From Neoarius graeffei (lineage: Eukaryota > Chordata > Actinopteri > Siluriformes > Ariidae): a stretch of 64,000 nt of DNA. The first letter of the stretch is position 1. Each line of letters begins with the position of its first letter. This document shows, in pieces, positions 1 to 11,131 of this stretch. A model generated the notes under the pieces. That model saw nothing but the letters and a program-made list of their open reading frames with translations, was not told where the DNA came from and ran no database searches. A program made the position numbers and the translations under genes. The stretch lies in the NCBI RefSeq assembly GCF_027579695.1, contig NC_083571.1:31782943-31846942 (forward strand), given 5' to 3'.

Positions 1-860
1 TGTTATAACCCGGCTTTGAAGTAGCTGAATGGCCGAGTGCACTTGAAAGTGATTTCATTTCAGTACTTGCTCATACTGACTCTAGGAACCCTGGAATTGG
101 AGCTGTGAGGCGGCAGCATGAGAAAAGATCAATTCAGGAAAATTAAGTCATTCTTTTTCATGTCCTTGTGAAGTGTGTGTCTTTGTGTGAGTAAGAGGAG
201 CCCCATGCACTTTTCTACACAGTGCTAGGCATTGTGATGAGGTCAAAGGTCAGCTGAGTGTAAATGTTTCAGAACTTTCTGACGTCAAATGTGATGATCT
301 GTCTCGTTAACTTGTCACCAGAGCTATTAGAACTAGGGATGTGTCGCTTGTGAACGAGCGACACATTGCGTCATGTGAATTCTAGTGTTTGGGACAAATT
401 TTTTTTTAAACTTCTTTAAGGTTCCACTCTCAATCCAAACGACTCACATTTTGAACCAGCAGCTAGAGATCATCATGGTGAAGAAGATTAATATGAGGAT
501 ATGAGGCTTTAGAACACATACAGTGGCTTTGACTCGTGTGCGTGTGTGTGTTAATTTCCCTTCTATAATTACCTTGGCTTGTTAAGTCTCCACTGGCTCT
601 CTGGGTTAATAGGGTTAGTCAGGGATAAGGAGGTTTTCTGAATATTAATTATAAAAAGCTTTGGTCCAATTAAAATACATTCAAACCAATCAGGACGATG
701 TGGTTTTAACATTTCAAAATTCCTCATCACTGTATCTCATTATGGCAACATATTGTTACACTGCTTCTGTAGATCTGCCTCAACTATTCCATCAAGCTCA
801 TGCTTTCATTTCACATCCCGGTGACAGTGGAGATGGAACGAGAGAGAGAGAGAGAGAGAG
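1..860. other. No gene or element recognised
   Basis: AT-rich sequence without a convincing open frame, splice-flanked exon or known repeat. A short GA repeat ends it at about 840-864. Confidence 0.5.
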
Positions 861-1110
861 AGAGTTGTACACTGTAAAAAAAAATAGTTGAGAATACTTG
901 AAATTTCAAGGCAACAGTCTGCATTAAGAATTTTATGTTTTGCCAACGATGTGCCCATGATAATCCAAACTATGATAAAACTGTTATCTTTATTAAGAAT
1001 TCTTAATTAAGTCAATTTTCAATTCCTCATTCTGCCAACATAGATTTCTCTTTTTGCTGAACAGTGGCATTCACAGTAGTGCAAAAAGGCAATTGAGGTT
1101 ATCACAATTT

Positions 1111-1266
1111 TTTTTTTAGATTTTTTTGGGGCTTTTTTCACCTCTATTTGGATAGGACAGCGTAGAGACAGGAAATGAGCGGGAGAGACGGGGAAATGAC
1201 CTCGGGTCGGAACCAAACCCGGGTCCCTGGATTTATGGTATGGCGCCTTATCCACCTGAGCCACGA
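1111..1266 (-). repeat. tRNA-derived SINE (TGGCTCAGGTGG type), left-arm copy
   Basis: The minus strand reads a tRNA-like head with A box around GTGGCTCAGGTGGATAAGG and B box GGTTTGGTTCC, then a CT-rich body ending in AAATAGAGGTGAAAAAAG. Other copies are at 1,368, 35,053 and 58,319. Confidence 0.7.
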
Positions 1267-1367
1267 CAAATTATCATTAAACTATACATGCCTTTTTTCA
1301 TTGTTCTACACAATTACAAAACTTCAATATTGAAATAAAGTTTTTAAAACCCACATCATGGGTATGG

Positions 1368-1520
1368 CATCGTGGCTCAGGTGGATAAGGCACCATACCG
1401 GGGACCTGGGTTCGATTCCGACCCGAGGTCATTTCCCGATCCCTCCCCGTCCCTCTCTCCCGCTCATTTCCTGTCTCTACACTGTCCTATCCAAATAAAG
1501 GTGAAAAAAGCCCCCCCAAA
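1368..1520 (+). repeat. tRNA-derived SINE (TGGCTCAGGTGG type), right-arm copy
   Basis: Same family in opposite orientation, with head GTGGCTCAGGTGGATAAGG, B box GGTTCGATTCC and tail TCCAAATAAAGGTGAAAAAAG. Confidence 0.75.
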
Positions 1521-1763
1521 AAGTCTGATAACCTCAATTGCCTTTTTGTACTACTGTGAATGCCACTGCTCAGCAAAAAGAGAAATCTATGTTGGCAGAA
1601 TGAGGAATTGAAAATTGACTTAATTAAGAATTCTTAATAAAGATAACAGTTTTATCATAGTTTGGATTATCATGGGCACATCATTGGCAAAACATAAAAT
1701 TCTTAATGCAGACTGTTGCCTTGAAATTTCAAGTATTCTCAACTATTCTTTTTTTACAGTGTA

Positions 1764-2510
1764 TAGGAAATAAATGGAATGCAAGGGCAATGAAACAGAA
1801 CATGAAGACAGAAAAGGGTGAGTGAGACATAAAACCCCACACAAGGCCAATGGATTAAAAAAAAAAACCTGAACCAACAGATGAAGAAATATAAAAGAAG
1901 AGGAAAGATTGGTTAAGGCGTTCAAGGTGAAATTTTTTCTTTGTCGAGTTTTGTTTATTTGAACAAACCTGAACGAATCGTAAACAGTAAGAAAGCAGAC
2001 TAACTTTAAATACAGCAAAATAAAACCGTTAATAACTAGAAGGGCACTTGGAGAGAGCAGACCTCCGCCAAGGATAACAACCAGCTCTTCTGTGTCTATG
2101 ATCTGCAAATCTGTAACTGTTAACCCTTTATATGGCTGTCCACATGTGTATCCCAGAGGATTACTGAGATGTGTGAATGTGGCTTATGATTATGAAGTCA
2201 TTGTATTTCTACATTAGCCATGTTTTTTTTCCCCATAAAGTTCCAGGACTGTTCCTGTTGCGAATGAACAGAGTGTGGCAAGGGCATGCACATGCAAAAG
2301 GAGCGAGCAGTAACTCTCATGAGTCAGTACGATGTGTGACATAACGCTGTCAGCATCGGGACCCATGTTTTTTGTGACAATGTGCACATTTGTGACGTTA
2401 CTAGGGAGCAGGGAGCAAGTCGATAACAGAAACCTTTGAAATGCTTCAGCAAGCCTACTGCAATAAAGCAATGAGGAAATCAGGTCGGTGGGTTTCTCAC
2501 AATCCTGCTC
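1764..2510. other. Mostly unassigned; contains one end of a possible short TIR element
   Basis: No coding exon seen. ACCTCCGCCAAGGA near 2,064 is mirrored by the complement of TCCTTGGTGGAGGT near 2,570, so 2,064-2,584 may be a roughly 520-bp TIR element, with a CAGA microsatellite at 2,512-2,543 inside it. Confidence 0.35.
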
Positions 2511-2543
<33 letters not shown>

Positions 2544-2608
2544 TAAACAAACTGCACTGAAAACATAACCTCCTTGGTGGAGGTAAAAAACAACAAAATA
2601 TAGTTTAA

Positions 2609-2746
2609 AAATCTTGTTGACTCTCTCTCTCACTTACTCTTCCTCTGTCTCCTCTCTGACTCTCTCTCAGTCACTGTCTGACTCCCTCTCTCTGTTCTCT
2701 CTCTCTGTCTGACTCACTTTCTCCCTGTCTGTCTCTCTGTCTCCTG

Positions 2747-2787
<41 letters not shown>

Positions 2788-2901
2788 GTCTCCTGACTGT
2801 CTGTTTCTTTCTCTCACTGTCTGTCTCCTGACTCTCTCTCTCTCTCTCTCTCTCACACTGTCTCTTGTCTAACTCTCACTGACTGTCTCTCTCTCTGTCT
2901 G

Positions 2902-2955
<54 letters not shown>

Positions 2956-3234
2956 GTCTGTCTGTCTGTCTGACTCTCTCTGTCCCCTGTCTGTCTGTCT
3001 GTCTGACTCTCTCTCTCTCTCACTCTCTTTCTCTCTGTCTCCTGTCTGTCTGACTCTCTCTCCCTCTCTCTTTCTCAGTCCCCTGTCTGACTCTCTCTCT
3101 GTCTTCTCTCTCTCTGTCTGACTCTCTCTCTGATCGTCTCTCTCTCCCTGTCTCTCTGTCTCTTGTCTGACTCTCTCTCTCCTGTCTGACTCTCTCTCAT
3201 TGTCTCTTTCTCTCTCTGTCTCCTGTCTGTCTGG

Positions 3235-3273
<39 letters not shown>

Positions 3274-3368
3274 GTCTGACTCTCTCACTGTCTCTCTCTC
3301 TGTCTCCTGTCTGTCTGACTCTCTCTCTCCTGTCTGACTCTCTCTCTCTCTCTCACACTGTCTCTCTC

Positions 3369-3411
<43 letters not shown>

Positions 3412-3432
3412 TTGTCTCTCTCTCTCTCTTAC
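2609..3432. repeat. Large CT / CTGT simple-repeat array
   Basis: About 820 bp composed almost only of CT dinucleotides mixed with CTGT and CTGACT units. Apparent long Arg/Glu/Ser reading frames here are artefacts of the repeat. Confidence 0.95.
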
Positions 3433-3506
3433 TCAGTGACCTTATGACAAATCCTGCATGGGAGGGATGCTCAGACAGAGAATTACATACTGCTAGATTA
3501 TATACG

Positions 3507-3510
<4 letters not shown>

Positions 3511-3553
<43 letters not shown>

Positions 3554-3644
3554 CAGCGCCTCAGGCAGAGTGGCTATTCTAATACTCTGGTCAGACAGCA
3601 CCATGAGATATTAAACGATATCATCAAAACTACCTAGAGCACAG

Positions 3645-3678
<34 letters not shown>
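3511..3678. repeat. CA microsatellite and GT microsatellite pair
   Basis: (CA)n at about 3,511-3,552 and (GT)n at about 3,649-3,678, separated by about 100 bp of unique sequence. Confidence 0.9.
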
Positions 3679-3680
<2 letters not shown>

Positions 3681-3689
3681 GTATATTTA

Positions 3690-4443
3690 ATTAGACAATT
3701 TATCTGCATTACAATGTTAAAATTGTGACTCAGATTCAGTTCATCTTGGATTTGAGATCTGTTTGACCAAGAAGGGAAAAAAATGAACAGGGACATTCTG
3801 CACCTAAACCCAATGATGGAGAACCTCACGGTACCCAAACTCACTGACCCGCGATAGAACAGCCTCCACAAAAAAACAAAACCCAAAAACCATCTCATGT
3901 CCTTTGCCCCGTGACTTTCAGCTGAGATGTAGCAGTGCTCTCGCTCAGGGCATTGGCTATTTTAGAAAACAATTGCTCCATGGCATCCTGTTTGGCCCCG
4001 CCCCTTCTGCTGTGTACGCCGGGCTGTGATTGGAGAGGGAAGAAAGGTGCATGGTGTGTAGTTTATTATATACTGAGCATCATGGACCCAGGTGAGGTTA
4101 TGGAAGAAAACAAACAAACAAAAAATACTAGAAGAGAAATGCTTAATGTATGCAACAGAAAGTTTTAAGATAAGACAATGAAATACCTGACCTTCACAAT
4201 AATAATCTAACATTTCAAATCCAACATGTCCATTTTACAATTTAGGCGCCTTATTCTGTATCTGACTTTTAGAAAATTCGGAACATCTGATGGCTCCGCC
4301 CCTTCTTCCATATAAGGTTAAATTGTAGTACATTAAACATTTTAAAATATTCATTAAGGTTAGTAGAATGTAGAAGTAACATCTAGTGTTTGTAATTAGC
4401 ATCTACATTCATTCTTTTGTGAAAAAAATACTGTTTCTATATA
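3690..4443. other. No gene or element recognised
   Basis: Unassigned sequence between the GT microsatellite and the Tc1 element; only short open frames. Confidence 0.5.
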
Positions 4444-4663
4444 CAGTCGTGCTTGAAAGTTTGTGAACCCTTTAGAATTTTCTATATTTCTGCATAAATA
4501 TGACCTAAAGCATCATCAGATTTTCACACAAGTCCAAAAAGTAGATAAAGAGAACCCAGTTAAACAAATGAGACAAAAATATTATACTTGGTCATTTTTT
4601 TATTGAGGAAAATGATCCAATATTACATATCTATGAGTGGCAAAAGTATGTGAACCTTTGCTT

Positions 4664-5685
4664 TCAGTATCTGGTGTGACCCCCTTGTGTAGCAATAACT
4701 GCAACTAAACGTTTGCGGTAACTGTTGATCAGTCCTGCACACCGGCTTGGAGGAATTTTAGCTCATTCCTCCGTACAGAACAGCTTCAACTCTGGGATGT
4801 TGGTGGGTTTCCTCACATGAACTGCTCGCTTCAGGTCCTTCCACAACATTTCCATTGGATTACGGTCAGGACTTTGACTTGGCCATTCCAAAACATTCAC
4901 TTTATTCTTCTTTAACCATTCTTTGGTAGAACAACTTGTGTACTTAGGGTCGTCGTCTTGCTGCATGACCCACCTTCTCTTGAGATTCAGTTTATGGACA
5001 GATGTCCTGACAATATCCTTTAGAATTCGCTGGAATAATTCAGAATTCATTGTTCCATCAATGATGGCAAGCCGTCCTGGCCCAGATGCAGCAAAACAGG
5101 CCCAAACCATGATACTACCACCACCATGTTTCACAGATGGGATAAGGTTCTTATGCTGGAATGCAGTGTTTTCCTTTCTCCAAACATGATGCTTCTCATT
5201 TAAACCAAATAGTTCTATTTTTGTCTCATCCGTCCATAAAACATTTTTCAATAGCCTTCTGGCTTGTCCACGTGATCTTTAGCAAACTGCAGACGAGCAG
5301 CAATGTCCTTTTTGGAGAGCAGTGGCTTTCTCCTTGCAACCCTGCCATGCACACCATTGTTGTTCAGTGTTCTCCTGATGGTGAACTCATGAACATTAAC
5401 ATTAGCCAATGTGAGAGAGGCCTTCAGTTGCTTAGAAGTTCCCCTGGGGTCCTTTGTGACCTCACCGACTATTACACGCCTTGCTCTTGGAGTGATCTTT
5501 GTTGGTTGACCACTCCTGGGGAGGGTAACAATGGTCTTGAATTTCCTCCATTTGTACATAATCTGTCTGACTGTGGATTGGTGGAGTCCAAACTCTTTAG
5601 AGATGGTTTTGTAACCTTTTCCAGCCTGATGAACATCAACAATGCTTTTTCTGAGGTCCTCAGAAATCTCCTTTGTTCGTGCCAT
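4664..5685 (-). pseudogene. Tc1 transposase, frameshifted
   Basis: The minus strand starts MARTKEISEDLRKSIVDVHQ (helix-turn-helix half) and runs to DHVDKPEGY, where a stop and one-base shift near 5,248 break it. The catalytic half resumes KNVLWTDETKIELFG and ends GGHTRY before TGA at 4,664. DDE landmarks are WTDETK, QQDDDPKYTS (usually QQDNDPKHTS) and SPDRNPMEMLW, the DD34E layout of Tc1. About 340 residues if read through. The frameshift and altered catalytic neighbourhood make it non-functional. Confidence 0.9.
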
Positions 5686-5713
5686 GATACACTTCCACAA
5701 ACATGTGTTGTGA

Positions 5714-5776
<63 letters not shown>
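5714..5776. repeat. GAAA microsatellite (SINE tail)
   Basis: About 15 GAAA units at the 3' end of the reversed SINE. Confidence 0.9.
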
Positions 5777-5825
5777 CACAACTTTATTCATCACACACTT
5801 GTGAAATTTCCTCTCTGCATTTAAA

Positions 5826-6498
5826 GGACATATTCTGGACCAATTTCTTTTTTTTATATGAAAGTATGTCCCTTTACACACTCATCCAGAAGGGTAAGTT
5901 TGCACAAGGCCATCTGTCTACAGCAGAAAAAAATAAAATAATAAAACACATCTGGAAAAATCCCAAGGGAGTCTGGAGCCAGATTCGTGACGTCACCTGC
6001 GGAAGCGCCAGCAGGCTGCTCGAGCTTTGCACGGTTTCAGTGCACAGCCTGTGTAGACGAAGTGCTCCCATTTCTCTCTCATTGTCCGGTCTTTTGGGAA
6101 ACGATGAGTACTAATCCCATCAAGATTGGTGTTGCTACACCCTCCTACGATACATCTGTTAACCATTTTAATAATTACACAATAACGTTGAAGAAATTTG
6201 CAGAAAAGCAACAGGTTGTTTTCTCATAAACAAACCAGCGCTGACGTAGGATTCAGAGGGAGGCGTCCCGCAGATGATGTCACGAAAATAAATGTTTCCC
6301 GGGAAATTCAAATGCAAAGTTTTTTCAGAGGCGGACCAATTCACCTCAAATGGCTTGATTTCAACTGAATTTTTCTGGTATTGTGCAAGGTAAAAAAATT
6401 GCAGAGAATGCAGAATGTGACAGATATTTGACCAAAGTTTAATATAAAATAGGAGAATTACATTGATCTTGCTCCTGAATTTACCCGTGATATGCACT
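5826..6498 (-). mobile_element. Non-autonomous Kolobok-like element with THAP exon
   Basis: Sits between TTAA at 5,822-5,825 and TTAA at 6,499-6,502; joining the flanks restores the SINE. Ends are imperfect inverted repeats, AGGACATATTCTGG and AGTGCATATCACGG. TTAA duplications plus a THAP-encoding transposase are hallmarks of the Kolobok superfamily. Only 673 bp remain. Confidence 0.6.
5997..6166 (-). pseudogene. THAP zinc-finger exon of a transposase
   Basis: Minus-strand ATG at 6,166 opens MVNRCIVGGCSNTNLDGIST and continues HRFPKDRTMREKWEHFV, the N-terminal half of a THAP C2CH DNA-binding domain (Cys-x4-Cys visible). It ends at a GT donor (GCAG|GTGACG). The later CxxH half is absent, so the domain is incomplete. 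Its position inside a TTAA-flanked element argues for transposon origin. Confidence 0.7.
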
Positions 6499-7159
6499 TT
6501 AACCCATCTGAAGCAGTGAACACACACATGCACACACACGTGAGCAATGAGCACACACACATGCCCAGAGCAGTTGGCAGACATGTTGCCCAGGGAGCAG
6601 TTAGGAGTTCGGTGCCTCGCTCAAGGGCAACTCAGCCCAAGGTCGTCCCATATTAACCTAAGCATGTCTTTGAACTGTGGGGGAAACTGGAGCACCCGGA
6701 GGAAACCCATGCAGACACGGGGAGAACATGCAAACTCCACACAGAAAGGCCCTCGCTGGCTGCTGGGTTCGAACCCAGAACCTTCTTGCTGTGAGGCTTA
6801 CACCTCCGTGCTGTCCGTGAAGATCAGACTTTGATAGATCCCTGTTCTTTAAATAAAACAGGGTGCCCACTCACACCTGATTGTCGTCCCATTGATTGAA
6901 AACACCTGACTCTAATTTCACCTTCAAATTAACTGCTCATCCTAGAGGTTCACATACTTTTGCCACTCACAGATATGTAATATTGGATCATTTTCCTCAA
7001 TAAATAAATGACCAAGTATAATATTTTTGTCTCATTTGTTTAACTGGGTTCTCTTTATCTACTTTTAGGACTTGTGTGAAAATCTGATGATGTTTTAGGT
7101 CATATTTATGCAGAAATATAGAAAATTCTAAAGGATTCACAAACTTTTAAGCACCACTG

Positions 7160-7715
7160 TAAACATGCAAGCTGGACAGCAAATTAACTCTGTAATGAAC
7201 CAAGCTGAAATCACTGTCAAATGGATCCTTCTGGTTCGTTTGGTATTTTAAGTTCACATTGTACGTATAAGTTCATGAACCAAAAATCATCTGAAGGGGC
7301 TGAAAAAAATGTCCTCGTTAAACTTTCGATCAGGGAAGACAAAAAAAGCTTCACCATGAGTCGATTCAGAGTTGAATTGTTTTCTCACCACATGCTATAG
7401 TGTTCACTTGGAAGTGGATCAAGACCCTTTCACTCATACGCTCTCTGACCAGCCATTCTGGTGTGTGTGCTGTGTTCTCAGGGGGAAAAACACACCAGGG
7501 TCCGAGTCAAAACTTCAACACCATGTACACGGCAGCAAGAATGAATTCAAATAGTGTGAACATAAACACAAAACTCGACACTCATACATTATATTGGAAA
7601 AATTCTACACCTAATATGGTCCTAGATATGAAGGATAAACTAATCAAAACCAAATCTAGGCACAAATTTTCATTCATTCCTCTTCAGTAAGCGTAGGGAT
7701 AATAAATTGTAGCTG
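7160..7715. other. No gene or element recognised
   Basis: Unassigned sequence between the Tc1 and the next TIR element. Confidence 0.5.
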
Positions 7716-9304
7716 CTCGGGCTCAACATTAACTCTTTAATCGACTCGTCCACTCAGACAAGCAGTGCGATTTTTCACTTGTCCTGATCATAACCTTTTT
7801 ATTCCTATGTGTTTACTATTTCAGTGAAAGGAACGTGATTAACAAAGTTGATCAAAAAGCAGGTGTAGTTATGATGATGCTTTAATGATTTATAATTTTC
7901 AGTAAAAACTTTAACCATAAACAGAAACTATCCAGTGTCCCATTGTGGAGCATGGAGCATGTGTTGTTATTGTTCTAACCCATGACCTGATCTGATCTGC
8001 AGTTTTACAAGTTGGGATTGTTGTCTTTTTCACATTCTTTCGACAAAATGAAAACAAAAGAAAACAAGTTGGGCATGATAAGGGTGACAGAATCACGTTC
8101 TGAATGAAAACAAACCATAAGTGAGTTCAGCACTGTCGTAAAATTCCTGCCAAATATTTTATGATATTTGTGATGGTTAATGTGAACCATACAAAAGAAA
8201 AATACAATGAATGTCCGAATGAAATGAAATTAAATGAAATGAAGATTCATCGTAGATATTTATTTTATTGAGGTATTTGGTCACCATTTATCCGATTTCG
8301 ATGAAAGTCTAATAATCTATAATTAGATATTGCGACATGGTTATTTTTACACACACACCTGCTGTACTCGGTTTCCCCAGAATTTCGTAAACAATAACAT
8401 GGCCGGCTCACTGAGGGGACTGAACTAGTTTTGTTGGAGCTTTATTGATGTAACTATTCAATAATTACTTTAAAAAATGGTGATTTGCAAGAAATATTCA
8501 CCTTGTCCTCTCAGACAGGCAAATGCAGATTTGACCAAACATTTGGTGGTCCCGGACAGTTGGACTACCATTAAAGCTAGATGGCCTTTTGATTTCATAA
8601 AATCAGTGAAATTTAGTTTCCTCTGAAATTTGATCATTGTGATATATGTTTATTTCTGTAATATCTAAAAAACCCCAGGCCATTCTGTGGCTGGGAAGTT
8701 ATTAAATTTGAGGGGATTCCCGAGCAAATAATGTGCATGAAATCACTCAATTCGCGCAGTCAAGCAGACAGAGGAAGTCTGTGTGTGTGTGCATGCGCAG
8801 GTTTACCTTTGACAGTGCACTGACAGTTCCATCATTCTGTCGCTAAACAAACAGCTGATCACACCGAGGTGCTCGCTGACCGCCGATATTTATTAGTTTG
8901 GTCCTGCGTTTCCTTTCCTTTGTATATAACATAATGTCTTTTCTTCTCACTTTCCGTTACTGTAGTCGATCTTTCACATTTCATTCGCACATTTTTCTCT
9001 CCTGTTTCAAAGTTGTATCCCACAATGCCTTGCACGAACGGGGAAAGCCCATCACGTGATGCATGACGTAGTATCTTGTATTGCGTCATGGTGAAGCAGG
9101 AAAAAATAGCGGAGAATTTAGGGCCATGTGGCCCTAAATTCATTAATTGTTCTATTTAAAAAAGTAATAAAATTGGAAGTCTGTGATTCGAATTCAGCAG
9201 CTTTCAGTCCACTAAACAAAAATAATGGGTGTCGGGGAAAATTCTTTTTATGACCTACACTTGAAAAATCTGAAAGGCAGTCTAGCTTTAATGTTGAGCC
9301 CTGC
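7716..9304. mobile_element. TIR element with GGGCTCAACATTAA ends
   Basis: GGGCTCAACATTAA at 7,718 is mirrored by its complement ending near 9,302, with GCTGCT on both outer sides as a possible target duplication. Inside, ATTAAAGCTAGATGGC near 8,572 resembles the inner right end. No transposase is recognisable. The terminus resembles the CGACATTAAC ends of the palindrome at 54.7-58.1 kb. Confidence 0.5.
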
Positions 9305-10536
9305 TGCTTCAATAATTGGTATGACTATTGTGTTACTGTAAGTCTGAAGTGTGAGATTTTTTTTGTCTGAAAAAATGACAAAACAACGCAAAGGGATTAA
9401 CAAAAGCTAGAAATAAATTCTCATCAACTGTCATCAAGGCTGTCATTGCTGGGAGAGCAAGTGCTCCTAAAGGCTAATTACTCATTAACAAAGCAGCAAA
9501 CTGAAGCGCATGAATATTACAACACAGCATGAGTTATTAAAACCAGATTAAAGTGTTACAAATATGCTTCAGGACAGGTCTATGGAGAGATTTTTGTTTC
9601 TTTATTATCCGTACTCGCAGACACCGTGATCCACGCGAATGATATAATATGCAAACGCAAGTACAAAATTCGTGACTTGTAAATTGGGATTTGCACAAAA
9701 GTGTACTGATTTATTCAAATGTTTGGAAACTTGTAAAATAAATCATACCAATTTTGTAGACATGTATCAGGTTTTGCATGTGCATCTGTACTGAAATTTC
9801 ATTTGCGACTCCTACGTTCTTTGTGTGAAGTGTTGAATGTGCATTTGCAGATCACCCAACGCGCAGATGAATCCTTGCGTCCGCTTGCGTAATTTTGAGA
9901 CATTCATTTCGCACTTTTCCAATCCGATCCGCACACGCAAAGGTCTCAACCCAGACGCCAGAGGCTTGCAGCCCTTCCCCCTCCAGTAGGTGGCAGTGTC
10001 GTCTGGCTCAGCTCAGAGCCGTATATCAGCTCACAAGTGTCCCTCTCCGTTCTTTTTCAAATTTGATCACGGCTGGACAAGTGCCTTCTGCCGAAGGCAT
10101 ACCTTCAAAAGTATGTGAAATTGTGTGAAATTCCTTCATCTGTCAATGAGTTAGCAAACCATCAGTTGCAATCAAAACCAAAATCACCACTTAATACAAA
10201 CAGAATATCGGCGATTTTATCTCTTCTGGCATGCATCACTATTGTTCTACTACGTGTTTCTTCTTCTTATTATTATTATTATTATTCATCTTCCGTACAA
10301 ATTTTGATTGCGAATAACTCACTAACCGTGCATCGCACACGGACAAGCAATAGAGTAGAGTGGGGGAAAAAGCCCCCCTTAAGGAAAATTCAGTTTTTCT
10401 CCAAGTTGAAATGAACCATGTGTTTAGTTTTATCATAGTTTTTGACAACAGTGACATGAACAATAATGCCACCTAAAGTTTGCCTAAAGTTAATACTTAA
10501 TTTTTTTTTTTAACAAAAACAAACATTGTGCCAAGG

Positions 10537-11131
10537 TAGCCTGGGCCCGCCCATCCTAAGCGTGACGCAACACGAGGGCCTGTTGCGAGCTTAGTCTGGC
10601 CAGGCAGGCTATCTACAGCTCTTCCAAGCTCCCGAAAAATCGGGAACCAATCAACTTTGAGCATCTCCAACGGCCCTGGGTAGAGGCGTGTTCAGGGCAG
10701 TGACGTAGTAGAACTGCGACCGGAAGCCATAGATTGTTTACACAATCTATGCCGGAAGCGCTTCATTCACGAATGCTGTATTGAAAGCATTCAACGGGAA
10801 GTTCTCATTGAAAACGGAGCAAAGCGCAGCCCTGGAGGTATTTATTGAAAGGAAGGACATTTTCGCCTTGCTTCCGACCGGCTTCGGTAAGAGTTTAATA
10901 ATAGGATGTCTATGGTTTAATCTACCAGTTAGCCCTGTCGCATCGCATACGTCAGAGGAAAGAGTGATGTGATTGGTTTAAGCTTCGTCACAGCCTTTTC
11001 TGGCTTCGACCAGTAGCAAACTGAGGCATTTCAGGGAGGCGGGTCAACCACGGGCTCTGGGAAACAGTTGGGCTTAATATCTTGGCCAGACCAATAGCTC
11101 GTCCAGCTTTGCAGTTGCGTTAGCCAGACTA
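10537..11131 (+). mobile_element. RecQ-fragment TIR element, copy 1
   Basis: 595 bp flanked by GTGCCAAGG at 10,528-10,536 and 11,132-11,140 (9-bp perfect duplication). Ends are TAGCCTGG and the complement of TAGTCTGG. The left end has an internal fold-back (TAGCCTGG against CCAGGCAGGCTA near 10,600). It carries a helicase fragment at about 10,765-10,972. Copy 2 is at 37,941. Confidence 0.7.
10765..10972 (+). pseudogene. RecQ-like helicase N-terminal fragment
   Basis: The frame reads FTNAVLKAFNGKFSLKTEQ, then ALEVFIERKDIFALLPTGFG followed by KSL: the Q-motif region and Walker A (PTGFGKS) of a RecQ/DEAD-type DNA helicase. The rest of the helicase is missing, so this cannot be an active enzyme. 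It matches in order the fragment in the related element at 38,152. Confidence 0.7.

Larger units (their letters stand above)
870..1761. mobile_element. Palindromic MITE with TA duplications, carrying a SINE in each arm
   Basis: Two arms of about 400 bp are inverted copies: the left starts CACTGTAAAAAAAAATAG and the right ends in its complement, and both contain GATAAAACTGTTATC and AAGAATTCTTAATTAAG. TA flanks both ends (868-869 and 1,762-1,763), as in Tc1/mariner-type MITEs. The inner part of each arm is a tRNA-derived SINE (1,111-1,266 minus, 1,368-1,520 plus), with about 100 bp of loop between. No coding capacity. Confidence 0.75.
5715..6816 (-). mobile_element. SINE with tRNA-like head, interrupted by a THAP-coding element
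   Basis: Inserted in the Tc1 with GTGAA at both junctions (5,710-5,714 and 6,817-6,821). The GAAA repeat at 5,714-5,776 is its tail. The right part (6,503-6,816) is the reverse of the DANA-type head and of the segment containing CATCTGAAGCAGTGAACAC. The 673-bp element at 5,826-6,498 splits it. Confidence 0.75.
4444..7159 (-). mobile_element. Tc1-like transposon, family 1, interrupted by a SINE
   Basis: Starts CAGTCGTGCTTGAAAGTTTG and ends in the matching inverted CAAACTTTTAAGCACCACTG, with TA on each side (4,442-4,443 and 7,160-7,161). Without the insertion at 5,715-6,816 it is about 1.6 kb, a full Tc1 length. The damaged transposase is listed separately. Confidence 0.9.

Noticed and set aside
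1368..1440. tRNA-like A and B boxes (also at 18,573, 35,053, 56,439, 58,319)
   Set aside because: They are SINE heads followed by SINE bodies with target duplications, and do not fold as plain tRNA genes with a terminator.
2513..2543. CRISPR-like direct repeats
   Set aside because: CAGA and other short tandem units without spacers; eukaryotic microsatellites.
2671..3604. Arg/Glu/Ser-rich minus-strand frames
   Set aside because: Produced by the CT/CTGT simple repeat.
5161..6114. 317-codon plus-strand open frame
   Set aside because: It runs antisense through a Tc1 transposase, a GAAA repeat (Lys-Glu-Arg tract) and the THAP element; no independent coding signal.
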